Origin: JBOCEF01 sp050586345
Lineage (GTDB): Bacteria; Pseudomonadota; Alphaproteobacteria; Rhodobacterales; Rhodobacteraceae
Direction of reading: 5' to 3'
Assembly: GCF_050586345.1 (NCBI RefSeq)
Contig: NZ_JBOCEF010000002.1
Coordinates: forward strand, 62,001-126,000
DNA: 64,000 nucleotides
The notes under the pieces are model-generated. The model searched no databases. It was not told the DNA's origin and worked only from the letters and a program-made list of their open reading frames with translations. Positions 27,233 to 35,560 of the stretch are shown here, in pieces (position 1 is the first letter of the stretch; every line of letters starts with the position of its first letter). A program made the translations under genes and the position numbers.

Positions 27233-28377
27233 TGCTGCACTTCTCCGACGCCGAATACGCCGCCCGCCTCTCGGCCGTGCGCGCGCAGATGGAGCGGCGG
27301 GGCCTCGGGGGCCTGCTGCTCTTCGCGCCCGAAAGCCAGTACTGGCTGACCGGCTACGACACCTTCGGCTACTGCTTCTTCCAGTGCCTGGTGGTGACGC
27401 CCGAGCGCACCGCGCTGCTCACCCGCTCGGCCGATTTGCGGCAGGCGCAGCTGACCTCGACCCTGCAGGACATCCGCGTGTGGAAGGACGGGGCGGGCAA
27501 GGACCCGACCGAGGATCTGTGGGAGATGCTCCAGGACCTGGGCCTCTCCGGCAAGCGGCTGGGGTGGGAGATCGACACCCATGGCCTGACCGCGCTCAAC
27601 GGCGGGCTGGTGGCGGCGCGGCTGGCCGGGAAGGCCGAGCTGGTCCCCGCCGACGACCTGGTGGGCCCCTTGCGGCTGGTGAAGTCCGAGGCGGAGCTGG
27701 CCCATGTGCGCCGGGCGGCGGAAACGGCGGACAGCGCCTGGCGCGAGGCGGCGCCGCTGATCCGCCACGGGGCCTATGAGGGCGACATCCTCGCCGCCCT
27801 CGAGGGCCGGATCTATGAGCTTGGCGGCGGCTATTCGGGCAACCCGCCGATCCTCGGCTCCGGGAACCACGCGCTGCTGTGCCGGGCGCAGGCCGGGCGG
27901 CGGCACCTGCAGGCGCAGGACCAGCTGACGGTGGAATGGGCGGGCACCTCGGCCCAGTACCACGCCGCGATGATGCGCACCGCCATCGTGGGCAAGCCTC
28001 AGGACCCCCATCTGCGGATGCACGAGGCGGCGGTGGAGGCGCTGGAGGCCTGCGAGGCGGCGCTGCAGCCCGGGCGGCCGATGGGCGAGGTCTTCGCCGA
28101 GCACGCAAGGGTGCTGGACGCGCGCGGGCTGTCGGCGCATCGGCTCAACGCCTGCGGGTACAGCCTCGGCGCGCGCTATGCGCCGTCGTGGATGGAGCGG
28201 GAGATGTTCTACGAGAACGCCCCGACGCTGATGGCGCCGGGGATGGTGTTCTTCCTGCACATGATCCTGATGGACAGCGACTCGGGCTGCGCGATGACGC
28301 TGGGGCGCACGTCCGTGGTGACGATGACGGGGGCCGAGCCGCTCTCGGCCCTGCCGCTGGCCCTCGACATCTTCTGA
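27232..28377 (+). CDS. M24-fold (pita-bread) protein lacking canonical metal ligands
   Basis: 381 residues: an N-terminal creatinase-like domain (YAARLSAVRAQMERRGLGG, SQYWLTGYDTFGY) and a C-terminal pita-bread domain. In M24 peptidases five ligands (D, D, H, E, E) bind two metals. At the matching places I read VEWAGTSAQYHAAMMRT (E and A for the two Asp), ACGYSLGARY (no His-Gly), VFFLHMILMDSD (His for Glu) and CAMTLGRTS (no Glu). So the protein is probably not a metallopeptidase; creatinase and the ectoine hydrolase DoeA are family members that work on C-N bonds differently. It is coupled to pgeF by overlap. A terminator follows. Confidence 0.75.
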   Translation: MLHFSDAEYAARLSAVRAQMERRGLGGLLLFAPESQYWLTGYDTFGYCFFQCLVVTPERTALLTRSADLRQAQLTSTLQDIRVWKDGAGKDPTEDLWEMLQDLGLSGKRLGWEIDTHGLTALNGGLVAARLAGKAELVPADDLVGPLRLVKSEAELAHVRRAAETADSAWREAAPLIRHGAYEGDILAALEGRIYELGGGYSGNPPILGSGNHALLCRAQAGRRHLQAQDQLTVEWAGTSAQYHAAMMRTAIVGKPQDPHLRMHEAAVEALEACEAALQPGRPMGEVFAEHARVLDARGLSAHRLNACGYSLGARYAPSWMEREMFYENAPTLMAPGMVFFLHMILMDSDSGCAMTLGRTSVVTMTGAEPLSALPLALDIF

Positions 28378-28381
28378 CGAA

Positions 28382-28407
28382 AAAGGGGGGCCGCGACGCC
28401 CCCCTTT
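28382..28407. terminator. bidirectional terminator
   Basis: AAAGGGGGG pairs with CCCCCCTTT around the loop CCGCGACG. It sits between the convergent M24-fold gene and the efflux operon and can serve both strands. Confidence 0.8.
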
Positions 28408-28426
28408 CCCTTTCGGCCGCCTGGGC

Positions 28427-29839
28427 TCAGCCGCCCGCGCCCGCCCCGGCGCCCGCGCCGGTGGCGATCTTGAGCGTCGCCCAGGCCTTGGCCGCCTCGT
28501 TCGCCGCCGAGGCGGCGCTGATCCGCGCGGCCGCCGCGTTGCGGTCGGTGTCCAGGAGGTCCAGCAGGCTGATCGCGCCGGAGCGGTAATTCTCCCGCGC
28601 CAGGCGAAGCGCCCGGTCATAGCCCCGCGCCGCGGTCCGCAGCGCCGCGGCCCGCTGGCGCCCGCGCGACAGGGCGGATTGCGCGATCTGCACGTCCTCC
28701 ACCGCCGAGAGCACCGAGGCCTGCCACTCCAGCTTCGCCGCCTCGACCGCCGCCAGCGCGCCGTCCCGCTCGGCCCTGAGCGCGGGCTGGTTGAACACGG
28801 GCAGGCGCAGCGCCGGGCCGAAGCTCCAGCCCTGGCCGGAGGTCGAGAGGGTGATTTCGCCCGAGAGGGTGAGCGAGGGGTAGAGCGCCGCCTCCGCCAC
28901 CCCCGCCGCGGCGACGGCCGAGGCGAGGTCGGCCTCGGCGCCGCGCACGTCGGGGCGGTTGCGCAGCAGGTCGGCGGGAACCCCCGAGGCGGGCGTCTCG
29001 GGGATGCGCAGCAGCGGCGCCCCCTTTTGCATCCGCGCCATCAGCGGCCGCGCGGGCTCGGCCAGCAGCGTCGCGATGGCGAAGACATTGGCCTCGAACC
29101 CCGCGGCATAGCCCGGCGCGGCGGCGCGGGCATTGGCCAGAAGCGCCTCGATCTCGGCCAGCTCGTATTCCGTGGCCGCGCCCGCCGCGCGCTGGCGGCG
29201 GGTGATCTCGGTCGTCTCCTCGCGCGCGGCGATGGTCTGGCGGGTCAGGGCCAGCGCCTCCTGGTTGTAGCGCGCATCGGAATAGGCGGCGACGAGGGCG
29301 GCGGCCCAGGCGAGGCGCGCGGTCTCCTCGGCCGCGCGGGCCGAGGCGAGGTCGGCCTCGGCCCCCTGCCGGGCGCGCTCCAGCCCGCCGAACAGGTCGA
29401 TGACGAGGGCGGCGCCGAGGCCGCCGGCCGACGCCTCGTCCGCATAGCCCTCGCCGCCCGAGGCGGTCCAGCCGGCGGTCAGGTCGCCGGACCAGGGCGC
29501 GGGGCCCCCGGCCCGGCGCAGCGCCGCCTCGGCCCGCCGGATCCGCGCCGCGGCGGCCTGGGTCGAGAGGTCCTGCGCCAGCCCGCGGGCGGTCAGCTCG
29601 GACAGGATCGGGTCGCGATAGGCGTCCCACCATTCTTCCTGCGCCACGGCGCCGAGGGGGGCGGGGGCCTCGGCGCCCTGGGGCGGGGCGTCCGCGGCGG
29701 CGAAGCGGGCGGTCAGCGGCGCCTCGGGGCGGATGTAATCGGGCCCCACCGTGGTGCAGCCGGCGGCGAGGGCGAGGGCGGCCAGCGCCGCCCCCCGCCG
29801 TGCGAGGCGGGGGGGACGGGGGAACGTGACGGCGATCAT
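28427..29839 (-). CDS. outer-membrane efflux lipoprotein (NodT/OprM type)
   Basis: 470 residues. Signal peptide with lipobox LAAGC near residue 28, then TTVGPDYIRPEAP, the standard start of NodT-family outer-membrane factors. Two long helical repeats follow, each with the pattern seen in TolC-like proteins (LRNRPDVRGAEADLASA, YPSLTLSGEITLS, YRSGAISLLDLLDTDR). It forms the outer-membrane channel of the tripartite pump. Its ATG overlaps the RND gene stop codon (ATGA), so it is the last gene of the operon. The Gly/Ala tail is GAGAGAGAGG. Confidence 0.93.
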   Translation of the reverse strand: MIAVTFPRPPRLARRGAALAALALAAGCTTVGPDYIRPEAPLTARFAAADAPPQGAEAPAPLGAVAQEEWWDAYRDPILSELTARGLAQDLSTQAAAARIRRAEAALRRAGGPAPWSGDLTAGWTASGGEGYADEASAGGLGAALVIDLFGGLERARQGAEADLASARAAEETARLAWAAALVAAYSDARYNQEALALTRQTIAAREETTEITRRQRAAGAATEYELAEIEALLANARAAAPGYAAGFEANVFAIATLLAEPARPLMARMQKGAPLLRIPETPASGVPADLLRNRPDVRGAEADLASAVAAAGVAEAALYPSLTLSGEITLSTSGQGWSFGPALRLPVFNQPALRAERDGALAAVEAAKLEWQASVLSAVEDVQIAQSALSRGRQRAAALRTAARGYDRALRLARENYRSGAISLLDLLDTDRNAAAARISAASAANEAAKAWATLKIATGAGAGAGAGG

Positions 29840-32800
29840 GCGCGGGCTTCCTTCCTGGCGGGACGGATACGGGAGACGGCGGCGATCACCGCGACATAGA
29901 GGATGGGCACCATGACGATCCCGAACAGGGTGGAGAAGATGATCCCGCCCAGCATGCCGATGCCGATCGAGTGCTGGGCGTTCGCGCCCGCGCCCGAGGC
30001 GAGGGCGAGCGGCAGGATGCCGAAGCCGAAGGCGAGCGAGGTCATCAGGATCGGGCGCAGCCGCTGGCGCGCGGCCTCGACCGTCGCTTCGACCAGCGCC
30101 TTGCCCTCGGCCCGCAGCGTCTCGGCGAACTCCACGATCAGGATCGCGTTGCGCGCTGCGAGGCCGATGGTCGTGAGCAGGCCGACCTTGAAATAGACGT
30201 CGTTCGACTGGTCGAACCACATCGTCGCCAGCATCGCCCCGAGGATGCCCACCGGCACCGAGAGCATGACCGCGAAGGGCACGCTCCAGCTCTCGTAAAG
30301 GGCGGCGAGGCACAGGAACACCACCAGCGCCGAGAGGGTGTAGAGCAGCGGCTCCTGGTCGCCCGACAGCCGCTCCTGGTAGGACAGCCCGGTCCAGGCG
30401 ACGCCGTAGCCGCCCGGAAGCTCGGCCACCAGCGCCTCCATCTCCTCCATCGCGTCGCCCGAGGACACGCCCTGGACGGCCGAGCCCGAGATCTCCATGG
30501 CCCGCGTGCCGCCATAGCGCGACAGGCTGGCCGAGGTGCTGTCCCATTCGCGGGTGATGACGGCCCCGAGGGGGACCATCTCGCCCGACGCGTTGCGCGC
30601 GTGCCAGCCCTCGATGTCCGCGGGCTGCATCCGGAAGGGGGCGTCGCCCTGCACGATCACCTGCCGCAGGTCGGCCCCGAGCGGGAAGTCGTTGACGTAG
30701 GACCCCGCGAAGACGGTGGCCAGCAAGGCGTTGACCTCGGGCAGGGACAGGCCGAGCGCCTCGGCCTTGGGCTGGTCGATGTCGAGGCGCAGCGACGGTT
30801 CGGTCACGTCGCTGGACCCGCGCAGGCTGGTCACCCGCCCGCCCTCGGTCGCCTGCGCGATCAGGGTGTCGGCGGCCTCCTTCAGCGCCTCGACCCCGTT
30901 CCCGCCCTGGTCGACCAGCTGCATGGTGAAGCCCGAGGAGGTGCCGAGCCCCGGGATCGCCGGCGGCTGCAGGAAGAACACCTGCCCGAAGCGGTTGCCC
31001 CAGAAGGCGCCGTTGGCCGCGGCGGCGACCGAGGCGGCGTCCATGCCCGGGGCGCTGCGCTCCTCGAACGGTTTGAGCTTCACGAACAGCATGGCGTAGT
31101 TCTGCCCCGACCCGGCGAAGCTGAACCCCACCGCGGCGAACACCGATTCCACCGCCGGCTGGGCCAGCATGTGATCCTCGATGCGCTGCACCGCCTCGTC
31201 CGTCTGGGCGGTCACCGCCTGGCGCGGAAGCTCCACCATCGCCATCAGCACGCCCTGGTCCTCGGAGGGCAGGAAGGCCGAGGGCAGCCGGTCATAGACC
31301 TGCCAGGCGCCGATGCCGACGAGGCCGAGCACCAGGATCATCCGCGCGGGGCGGCGCGACATCCGCCGCACGCCGCCGCCATAGCCGTTCGTCAGCCGGT
31401 CGAGCCCGCCGTTGAACCAGCGCAGCGGCGCGAAGCGCGGGGCGCCGTGGCCGGGCCTCAGCAGCTGGGCGCAGAGCGCGGGCGTCAGGATCAGCGCGAC
31501 GAACAGCGACAGCACCATGGCCGAGATGATGGTGACCGAGAACTGCCGGTAGATGATCCCGGTCGAGCCGGTCATGAAGGCCATCGGCAGGAACACGGCC
31601 GAGAGGACCAGCACGATGCCGACCAGGGCCGAGGAGATCTCGGTCATGCTCTTCTCGGTCGCCGCCACCGGGTCCAGCCCGTCCTCCTCCATCACCCGCT
31701 CGACGTTCTCCACCACCACGATGGCGTCGTCGACCAGAAGGCCGATGGCGAGGACCAGCGCGAACATGGTCAGCGTGTTGATCGACATGTCGAAGGCGGC
31801 GAGCACGCCGAACGTGCCCAGCAGCACCACCGGCACCGCGATGGTGGGGATCAGCGTCGCGCGCCAGCTCTGCAGGAACAGCAGGATCACGAGGAACACG
31901 AGGCCGACCGCCTCGAACAGCGTGTGGTAAACTTGGTTGATCGACTGCTCGACGAAGGGCGAGGTGTCATAGGGGTACTGCACCTCGACCCCCGGCGGCA
32001 GCGCCGATTCCAGCCCCGCGATCACCGTCTTCACCCGCTCGGCCGTCTCCACCGCGTTGGCGCCGGTGGCGAGGTTCACGCCGAAGCCCGCCGCGGGCAT
32101 CCGGCTCCAGCGGTTCATCTGGCCGTAAGTCTCCTGGCCCAGCTCCACCCGCGCCACGTCGGCGAGGTAGACGGAGGCGCCGTCGGCGGTGGTCTTGAGC
32201 AGGATCCGCTCGAAATCGCGCACGGTCGACAGCTGCGACTGGGCCGAGAGCGAGACGCTGATCTGCTGGCCGTGGACCGCCGGCTGGGCGCCGAGCGAGC
32301 CGACGGTGACGTTGGTGTTCTGCGCCGAGACCGCCGCGGTCACGTCCGTGGGCGTCAGCTGGTACTGGAACAGCCGGGCGGGATCGAGCCAGATGCGCAT
32401 GGCGTATTCGGTGCCGAAGATGCGCACCGAGCCGACGCCCTCGGTGCGCTGCACCGGGTCCTCGAGCGTGGAGCTGAGGATGTCGCCGAGCTCGGCCGTC
32501 GAATAGGACCCGTCGCGCGACACCAGCGCGCCCACCAGCAGGATCGAGGAGGTCGAGCGGGTGACGTTCACCCCCTGCTGCGTCACCGCGGTCGGCAGGC
32601 GCGACTGCACCAGCTGCAGCTTGTTCTGCACCCGGACCTGGGCCATGTCCGGGTCGATCGTGTCGTCGAAGGTCAGCGTGACCGTGGCCGACCCCTCGGA
32701 GGAGGAGGAGGTCATGTAGGTCATGCCGTCGAGGCCGGTCATCCCGTCCTCGATCAGCGTGGTCACGGAATTCTCCACCGTCTCGGCGGAGGCGCCGGGA

Positions 32801-32946
32801 TAGGTGGCCGAGATGCGCACCGTGGTCGGCGCGATGTCCGGGTACTGGGAGATGGCGAGCGAGTTGAGCCCGAAGGCGCCCGCCAGCATCACCACGATGG
32901 CCAGCACCCAGGCGAAGACGGGGCGGTGGATGAAGAAATGCGCCAT
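29836..32946 (-). CDS. RND multidrug efflux permease (HAE1/AcrB family)
   Basis: A 1036-residue inner-membrane drug-proton antiporter. The start MAHFFIHRPVFAWVLAIVVML is typical. Proton-relay Asp pair is in LAIGLLVDDAIVVVENVERV (TM4), and the relay Lys is in VYFKVGLLTTIGLAARNAIL (TM10). Two large periplasmic loops occupy roughly residues 30-335 and 560-870. AcrB-like motifs such as SITTLTMF-type INTLTMFALVLAIG are visible. Substrates cannot be read. It starts five bases after the adaptor gene stop and overlaps the lipoprotein gene. Confidence 0.96.
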   Translation of the reverse strand: MAHFFIHRPVFAWVLAIVVMLAGAFGLNSLAISQYPDIAPTTVRISATYPGASAETVENSVTTLIEDGMTGLDGMTYMTSSSSEGSATVTLTFDDTIDPDMAQVRVQNKLQLVQSRLPTAVTQQGVNVTRSTSSILLVGALVSRDGSYSTAELGDILSSTLEDPVQRTEGVGSVRIFGTEYAMRIWLDPARLFQYQLTPTDVTAAVSAQNTNVTVGSLGAQPAVHGQQISVSLSAQSQLSTVRDFERILLKTTADGASVYLADVARVELGQETYGQMNRWSRMPAAGFGVNLATGANAVETAERVKTVIAGLESALPPGVEVQYPYDTSPFVEQSINQVYHTLFEAVGLVFLVILLFLQSWRATLIPTIAVPVVLLGTFGVLAAFDMSINTLTMFALVLAIGLLVDDAIVVVENVERVMEEDGLDPVAATEKSMTEISSALVGIVLVLSAVFLPMAFMTGSTGIIYRQFSVTIISAMVLSLFVALILTPALCAQLLRPGHGAPRFAPLRWFNGGLDRLTNGYGGGVRRMSRRPARMILVLGLVGIGAWQVYDRLPSAFLPSEDQGVLMAMVELPRQAVTAQTDEAVQRIEDHMLAQPAVESVFAAVGFSFAGSGQNYAMLFVKLKPFEERSAPGMDAASVAAAANGAFWGNRFGQVFFLQPPAIPGLGTSSGFTMQLVDQGGNGVEALKEAADTLIAQATEGGRVTSLRGSSDVTEPSLRLDIDQPKAEALGLSLPEVNALLATVFAGSYVNDFPLGADLRQVIVQGDAPFRMQPADIEGWHARNASGEMVPLGAVITREWDSTSASLSRYGGTRAMEISGSAVQGVSSGDAMEEMEALVAELPGGYGVAWTGLSYQERLSGDQEPLLYTLSALVVFLCLAALYESWSVPFAVMLSVPVGILGAMLATMWFDQSNDVYFKVGLLTTIGLAARNAILIVEFAETLRAEGKALVEATVEAARQRLRPILMTSLAFGFGILPLALASGAGANAQHSIGIGMLGGIIFSTLFGIVMVPILYVAVIAAVSRIRPARKEARA

Positions 32947-32950
32947 CGGA

Positions 32951-34120
32951 TCAGTTCCCGTCCTGGCCGAGGTCGCGCACCAGCCCGTTGGCGCCCACCG
33001 TCGCCGGAACCGGGGCGACCTTCGCCCCCGCGCGCAGCGATTTCAGGCCGTCGACGATCAGCATGTCGCCTTCCGAGAGGCCCTCGGGGACGATCCAGGC
33101 GTTGTCGTGCACGCCCGTCTCCTCGATCTCGACCCGCTCGGCCACGCCGTCCTTCGCGATCAGCACCGACAGCCGCCCCGCCTTGTCACGCTGGGCCGCG
33201 CGCTGGGGCACGAGGAAGGCCTCGACCTCGCCCAGCCGCACGACGCCGCGCAGGAACATGCCCGGCAGGATCCGCCGGTCGGGATTGTCGAAGCGGAACC
33301 GCACCTGGAACGCGCCGGTGGAGGTGGAGACGGTCGCGGCCGGGGTGACCATGCGGCCCGTGGCCTGGTAGGTGCGCCCGTCCTCGAGCGTCAGCGACGC
33401 CTCGAGCGTGTCGGACATCTTCAGCAGCCCGTCATCCATCTGGCGGCGGATCGACAGCATCCGGGCCGAGGTCTCGAGCATGTCGACATCGATCGGGTCG
33501 AGCCGGGTGACGATGGTCAGCGGGTCGGCCTGGGCCGCGGTCGCGAGGTCGCCGACCGAGACGTCGGCCACCTCGACCACCCCGTCGATGGGGCTGCGGA
33601 TCACCGCCCAGGACAGCTCGGTCTGCGCGAAGTCGAGCGCGGCGCGCGCCCCGTCGGCGGCGGCCTGCGCCTGCGCCAGGGTGGTTCGCACGCTTTCGAC
33701 CTGCGCCTCGGAATAGCCCGATCCCTCGAGCTTCTGCGCGCGGTTGTAGGAGGATTGCGCCTCGGACAGCGCCGCCTCGGCGGTGGCGAGCTCGGCGGCG
33801 GCGGCGGCGGCGGCGGCGCGCAGGGCCGCGTCGTCGAGGCGGAACAGCGGCGTGCCCGCGGTGACGCGGGCGCCGGGGGTGTAGAGGATCTCCTCGATCA
33901 CGCCGCCGGCGCGGGGGCGGATCTCGACCTGCTGATAGGCCACGGCGCGGCCGGGCAGGGTGACGACCATGGGGGCGGCGGTGCGCTCGAGCGCGACCGT
34001 GCCGACCTGGGCGGGCGGCGGCCCGCCCTCCTGCGCCGCGGCGGGAACGGCGGCGATGAGCGCGAGGCCGAGCGCGGCGCCGCGGGCGCCCCGTGCGATG
34101 GCCAGGACCGAAGTGTGCAT
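32951..34120 (-). CDS. RND efflux periplasmic adaptor (membrane fusion protein)
   Basis: 389 residues. A cleavable signal peptide (GAALGLALIAAVPAAAQ) and no lipobox Cys. Lipoyl-like hairpin halves are GGVIEEILYTPGARVTAGTPLFRLDD and SPIDGVVEVADVSVGDLATA, separated by an alpha-hairpin rich in Ala and Glu (about 100-155). Beta-barrel and membrane-proximal domains follow (LPGMFLRGVVRLGE). It bridges the inner-membrane pump and the outer channel and is the first gene of the operon. The 87-bp divergent gap before it holds a palindromic operator and the tetR start. Confidence 0.94.
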   Translation of the reverse strand: MHTSVLAIARGARGAALGLALIAAVPAAAQEGGPPPAQVGTVALERTAAPMVVTLPGRAVAYQQVEIRPRAGGVIEEILYTPGARVTAGTPLFRLDDAALRAAAAAAAAELATAEAALSEAQSSYNRAQKLEGSGYSEAQVESVRTTLAQAQAAADGARAALDFAQTELSWAVIRSPIDGVVEVADVSVGDLATAAQADPLTIVTRLDPIDVDMLETSARMLSIRRQMDDGLLKMSDTLEASLTLEDGRTYQATGRMVTPAATVSTSTGAFQVRFRFDNPDRRILPGMFLRGVVRLGEVEAFLVPQRAAQRDKAGRLSVLIAKDGVAERVEIEETGVHDNAWIVPEGLSEGDMLIVDGLKSLRAGAKVAPVPATVGANGLVRDLGQDGN

Positions 34121-34166
34121 GTTCAACTCGCCTTGAAAGGGTGGCTTGTGCTGGAAATGCGATCCG

Positions 34167-34195
34167 TGCAAAGTTTGCACAGTCTGCAAGTTTCG
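34167..34195. promoter_or_regulatory. probable TetR operator
   Basis: TGCAAAGTTTGCA (34167-34179) is a perfect palindrome around one G. A degenerate second copy TGCAAGTTTCG follows at 34185. The site lies in the 87-bp gap between the divergent efflux adaptor and tetR genes, at the right place for the regulator to control both. The spacing of 18 bp between copies fits two dimers. Confidence 0.7.
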
Positions 34196-34207
34196 GGAGG
34201 TAAGCGG

Positions 34208-34807
34208 TTGAGCGCCGAAGGCAAGACCCCGCTGCGCGAAAGGCGTCGAAAACAGACCGCCCGCGACATTCAGCGCGCCACGCTGCGCCTGGCGCGGGAG
34301 GAGGGGCTGGACGCGGTGACCACCGAGCGAATCGCGCGGGCGGCGGGGGTGAGCCCGCGGACCTTCTTCAACTACTTCCCGAACAAGGAGGCGGCGGTGA
34401 TCGGGACCCCGGTCCCGTTGCCGGACGCGGCGCTGGCCGCGGTGCGCGGCGGCTCGGGCCCGCCGGGGCCGGACATGCGGGCGCTGGCGGCGGCGCATCT
34501 GCGCAACCTCGAGGACGAGCTGGAGGTGATCCGGGGCCTTGATGCGCTGAAGACCCGCGACGCGCGGGTCCGGCAGCTGTTCGACGAGGCGATGGGGCGC
34601 TATGCGGAGGAGGTGGAGGGCGCGCTCGCGGCCCGCGCGCCCGGGATGTCGCCGGGGGCGCGGATGATGGCCGCGGAGCTGGCGCTGCGCTGCATGGGCG
34701 TGTCGCTCATGGCCTGGGCGGCGGGCGACACGACCCGGCCGGAGGCGGCGCTCGACACGGCCTGGGCGAACCTGCGGGCCGGGGCGGAGGCGCTGCTGGG
34801 GGATTGA
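34208..34807 (+). CDS. TetR-family transcriptional regulator
   Basis: 199 residues. The helix-turn-helix is clear in the first 60 residues (IQRATLRLAREEGLDAVTTE, RIARAAGVSPRTFFNYFPNKE), with the TetR hallmark Phe-Phe-Asn-Tyr-Phe. The ligand domain is Ala/Leu-rich. I chose TTG 34208 because GGGAGG stands seven bases upstream; ATG 34157, in frame, would read through the operator. It is divergent from the efflux operon and most probably represses it, as with AcrR- or MexR-like local regulators. Confidence 0.9.
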   Translation: MSAEGKTPLRERRRKQTARDIQRATLRLAREEGLDAVTTERIARAAGVSPRTFFNYFPNKEAAVIGTPVPLPDAALAAVRGGSGPPGPDMRALAAAHLRNLEDELEVIRGLDALKTRDARVRQLFDEAMGRYAEEVEGALAARAPGMSPGARMMAAELALRCMGVSLMAWAAGDTTRPEAALDTAWANLRAGAEALLGD

Positions 34808-35560
34808 GGCGGTGGGGCTGAGGTGTGGGGCTGGTGCGTGAGGGCTGCGGCGAGGGGGCTGGGGCGTGGGGGCGCGCCGCCGCCCTGCCGGGCCGTGCCG
34901 CGCCCTGGTTCAGCCCCCGGACGCCGCTTGCGTCGCAGCCGGCGGGGCGCGGTCCGGCCTGTCGCGGTTCTGATCGTGGCGGCTCCGTTCGTGTTCGTCC
35001 CGTCCGCCGCGGTCCCGACCGCCGTCGTCGCGCCGCTTGCCGTCCCGTCCGCCGCGGTCCCGTTCGCCGCCGTCCTGCCCGTCGCGGCTCCGTCCGTCGC
35101 GGGTGCGTCCGTCCGGGTGCGTCTGTCGCGGCGCCGTCCGCCGCGGTCCCGACCGCCGTCGTCGCGCCGCTTGCAGTCTCGTCCGCCGCGGTCCCGTTCG
35201 CCGCCGTCCTGCCCGTCGCGGCTGCGGCCGTCGCGGGTGCGTCCGTCCGGGTGCGTCCGTCCGGGTGCGTCCGTCGCCGTTGCGCGCGTTGCGGTTCCGC
35301 CCGTCGTCGTCGCGCCCGCCCCGGTGGCGCATCGCCGTCCCGTCCGTCGCCCTCCGGAGGGCTCCCCGGCGGCGCGGCGCCCGCGACCCTGCGCCCACGT
35401 TCTCACGACGTCCACTCACCACCTCCACGGCGACGACCCGCGCCGTCTCGCGCGCCCTGCCGCGCGGGTCTCCGCCTGCCGCCTTCCGCCGGTAGCTCGA
35501 CGCAGGTCCGCCGCGTCGCGTCGTCGTCCCCGCTTCGGTCCCCGGGCCCGGGGCGCCCGT
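34808..35560. other. gene-free stretch with tandem repeats between tetR and glf
   Basis: 753 bases. Apart from the tandem repeats at 35002-35257 it holds GC-rich sequence. Minus-strand reading frames encode Arg/Asp/Gly-rich low-complexity peptides (for example GGERDRGGRD), but the repeat period is not a multiple of three and the two copies are read in different frames, so I treat the area as non-coding. Confidence 0.6.
35002..35257. repeat. 134-bp tandem duplication with a 45-bp sub-period
   Basis: Copy 1 is 35002-35135 and copy 2 runs from 35136 to about 35257, nearly identical. Inside each, GTCCGCCGCGGTCCCG occurs twice, 45 bp apart, so this 16-mer stands at 35002, 35047, 35136 and 35181. 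The strand shows strong pyrimidine bias (CGTCC, TCGTCG). This looks like slippage or unequal exchange in a simple-sequence tract. Confidence 0.85.

Noticed and set aside
29971..33348. Long plus-strand frame opposite the RND permease
   Set aside because: His/Arg/Gly/Asp-rich product mirrors the antisense of membrane-protein codons; the minus strand has full RND motifs.
32804..34207. Longer TetR protein from an upstream start
   Set aside because: The longer frame covers the operator and antisense of the adaptor gene; the TTG with GGGAGG upstream gives the normal TetR length.
34910..35428. Possible minus-strand gene with Arg/Asp/Gly repeats (RNA-binding-like)
   Set aside because: The underlying 134-bp repeat is not a multiple of three and copies are read in different frames, no ribosome site, no conserved domain.
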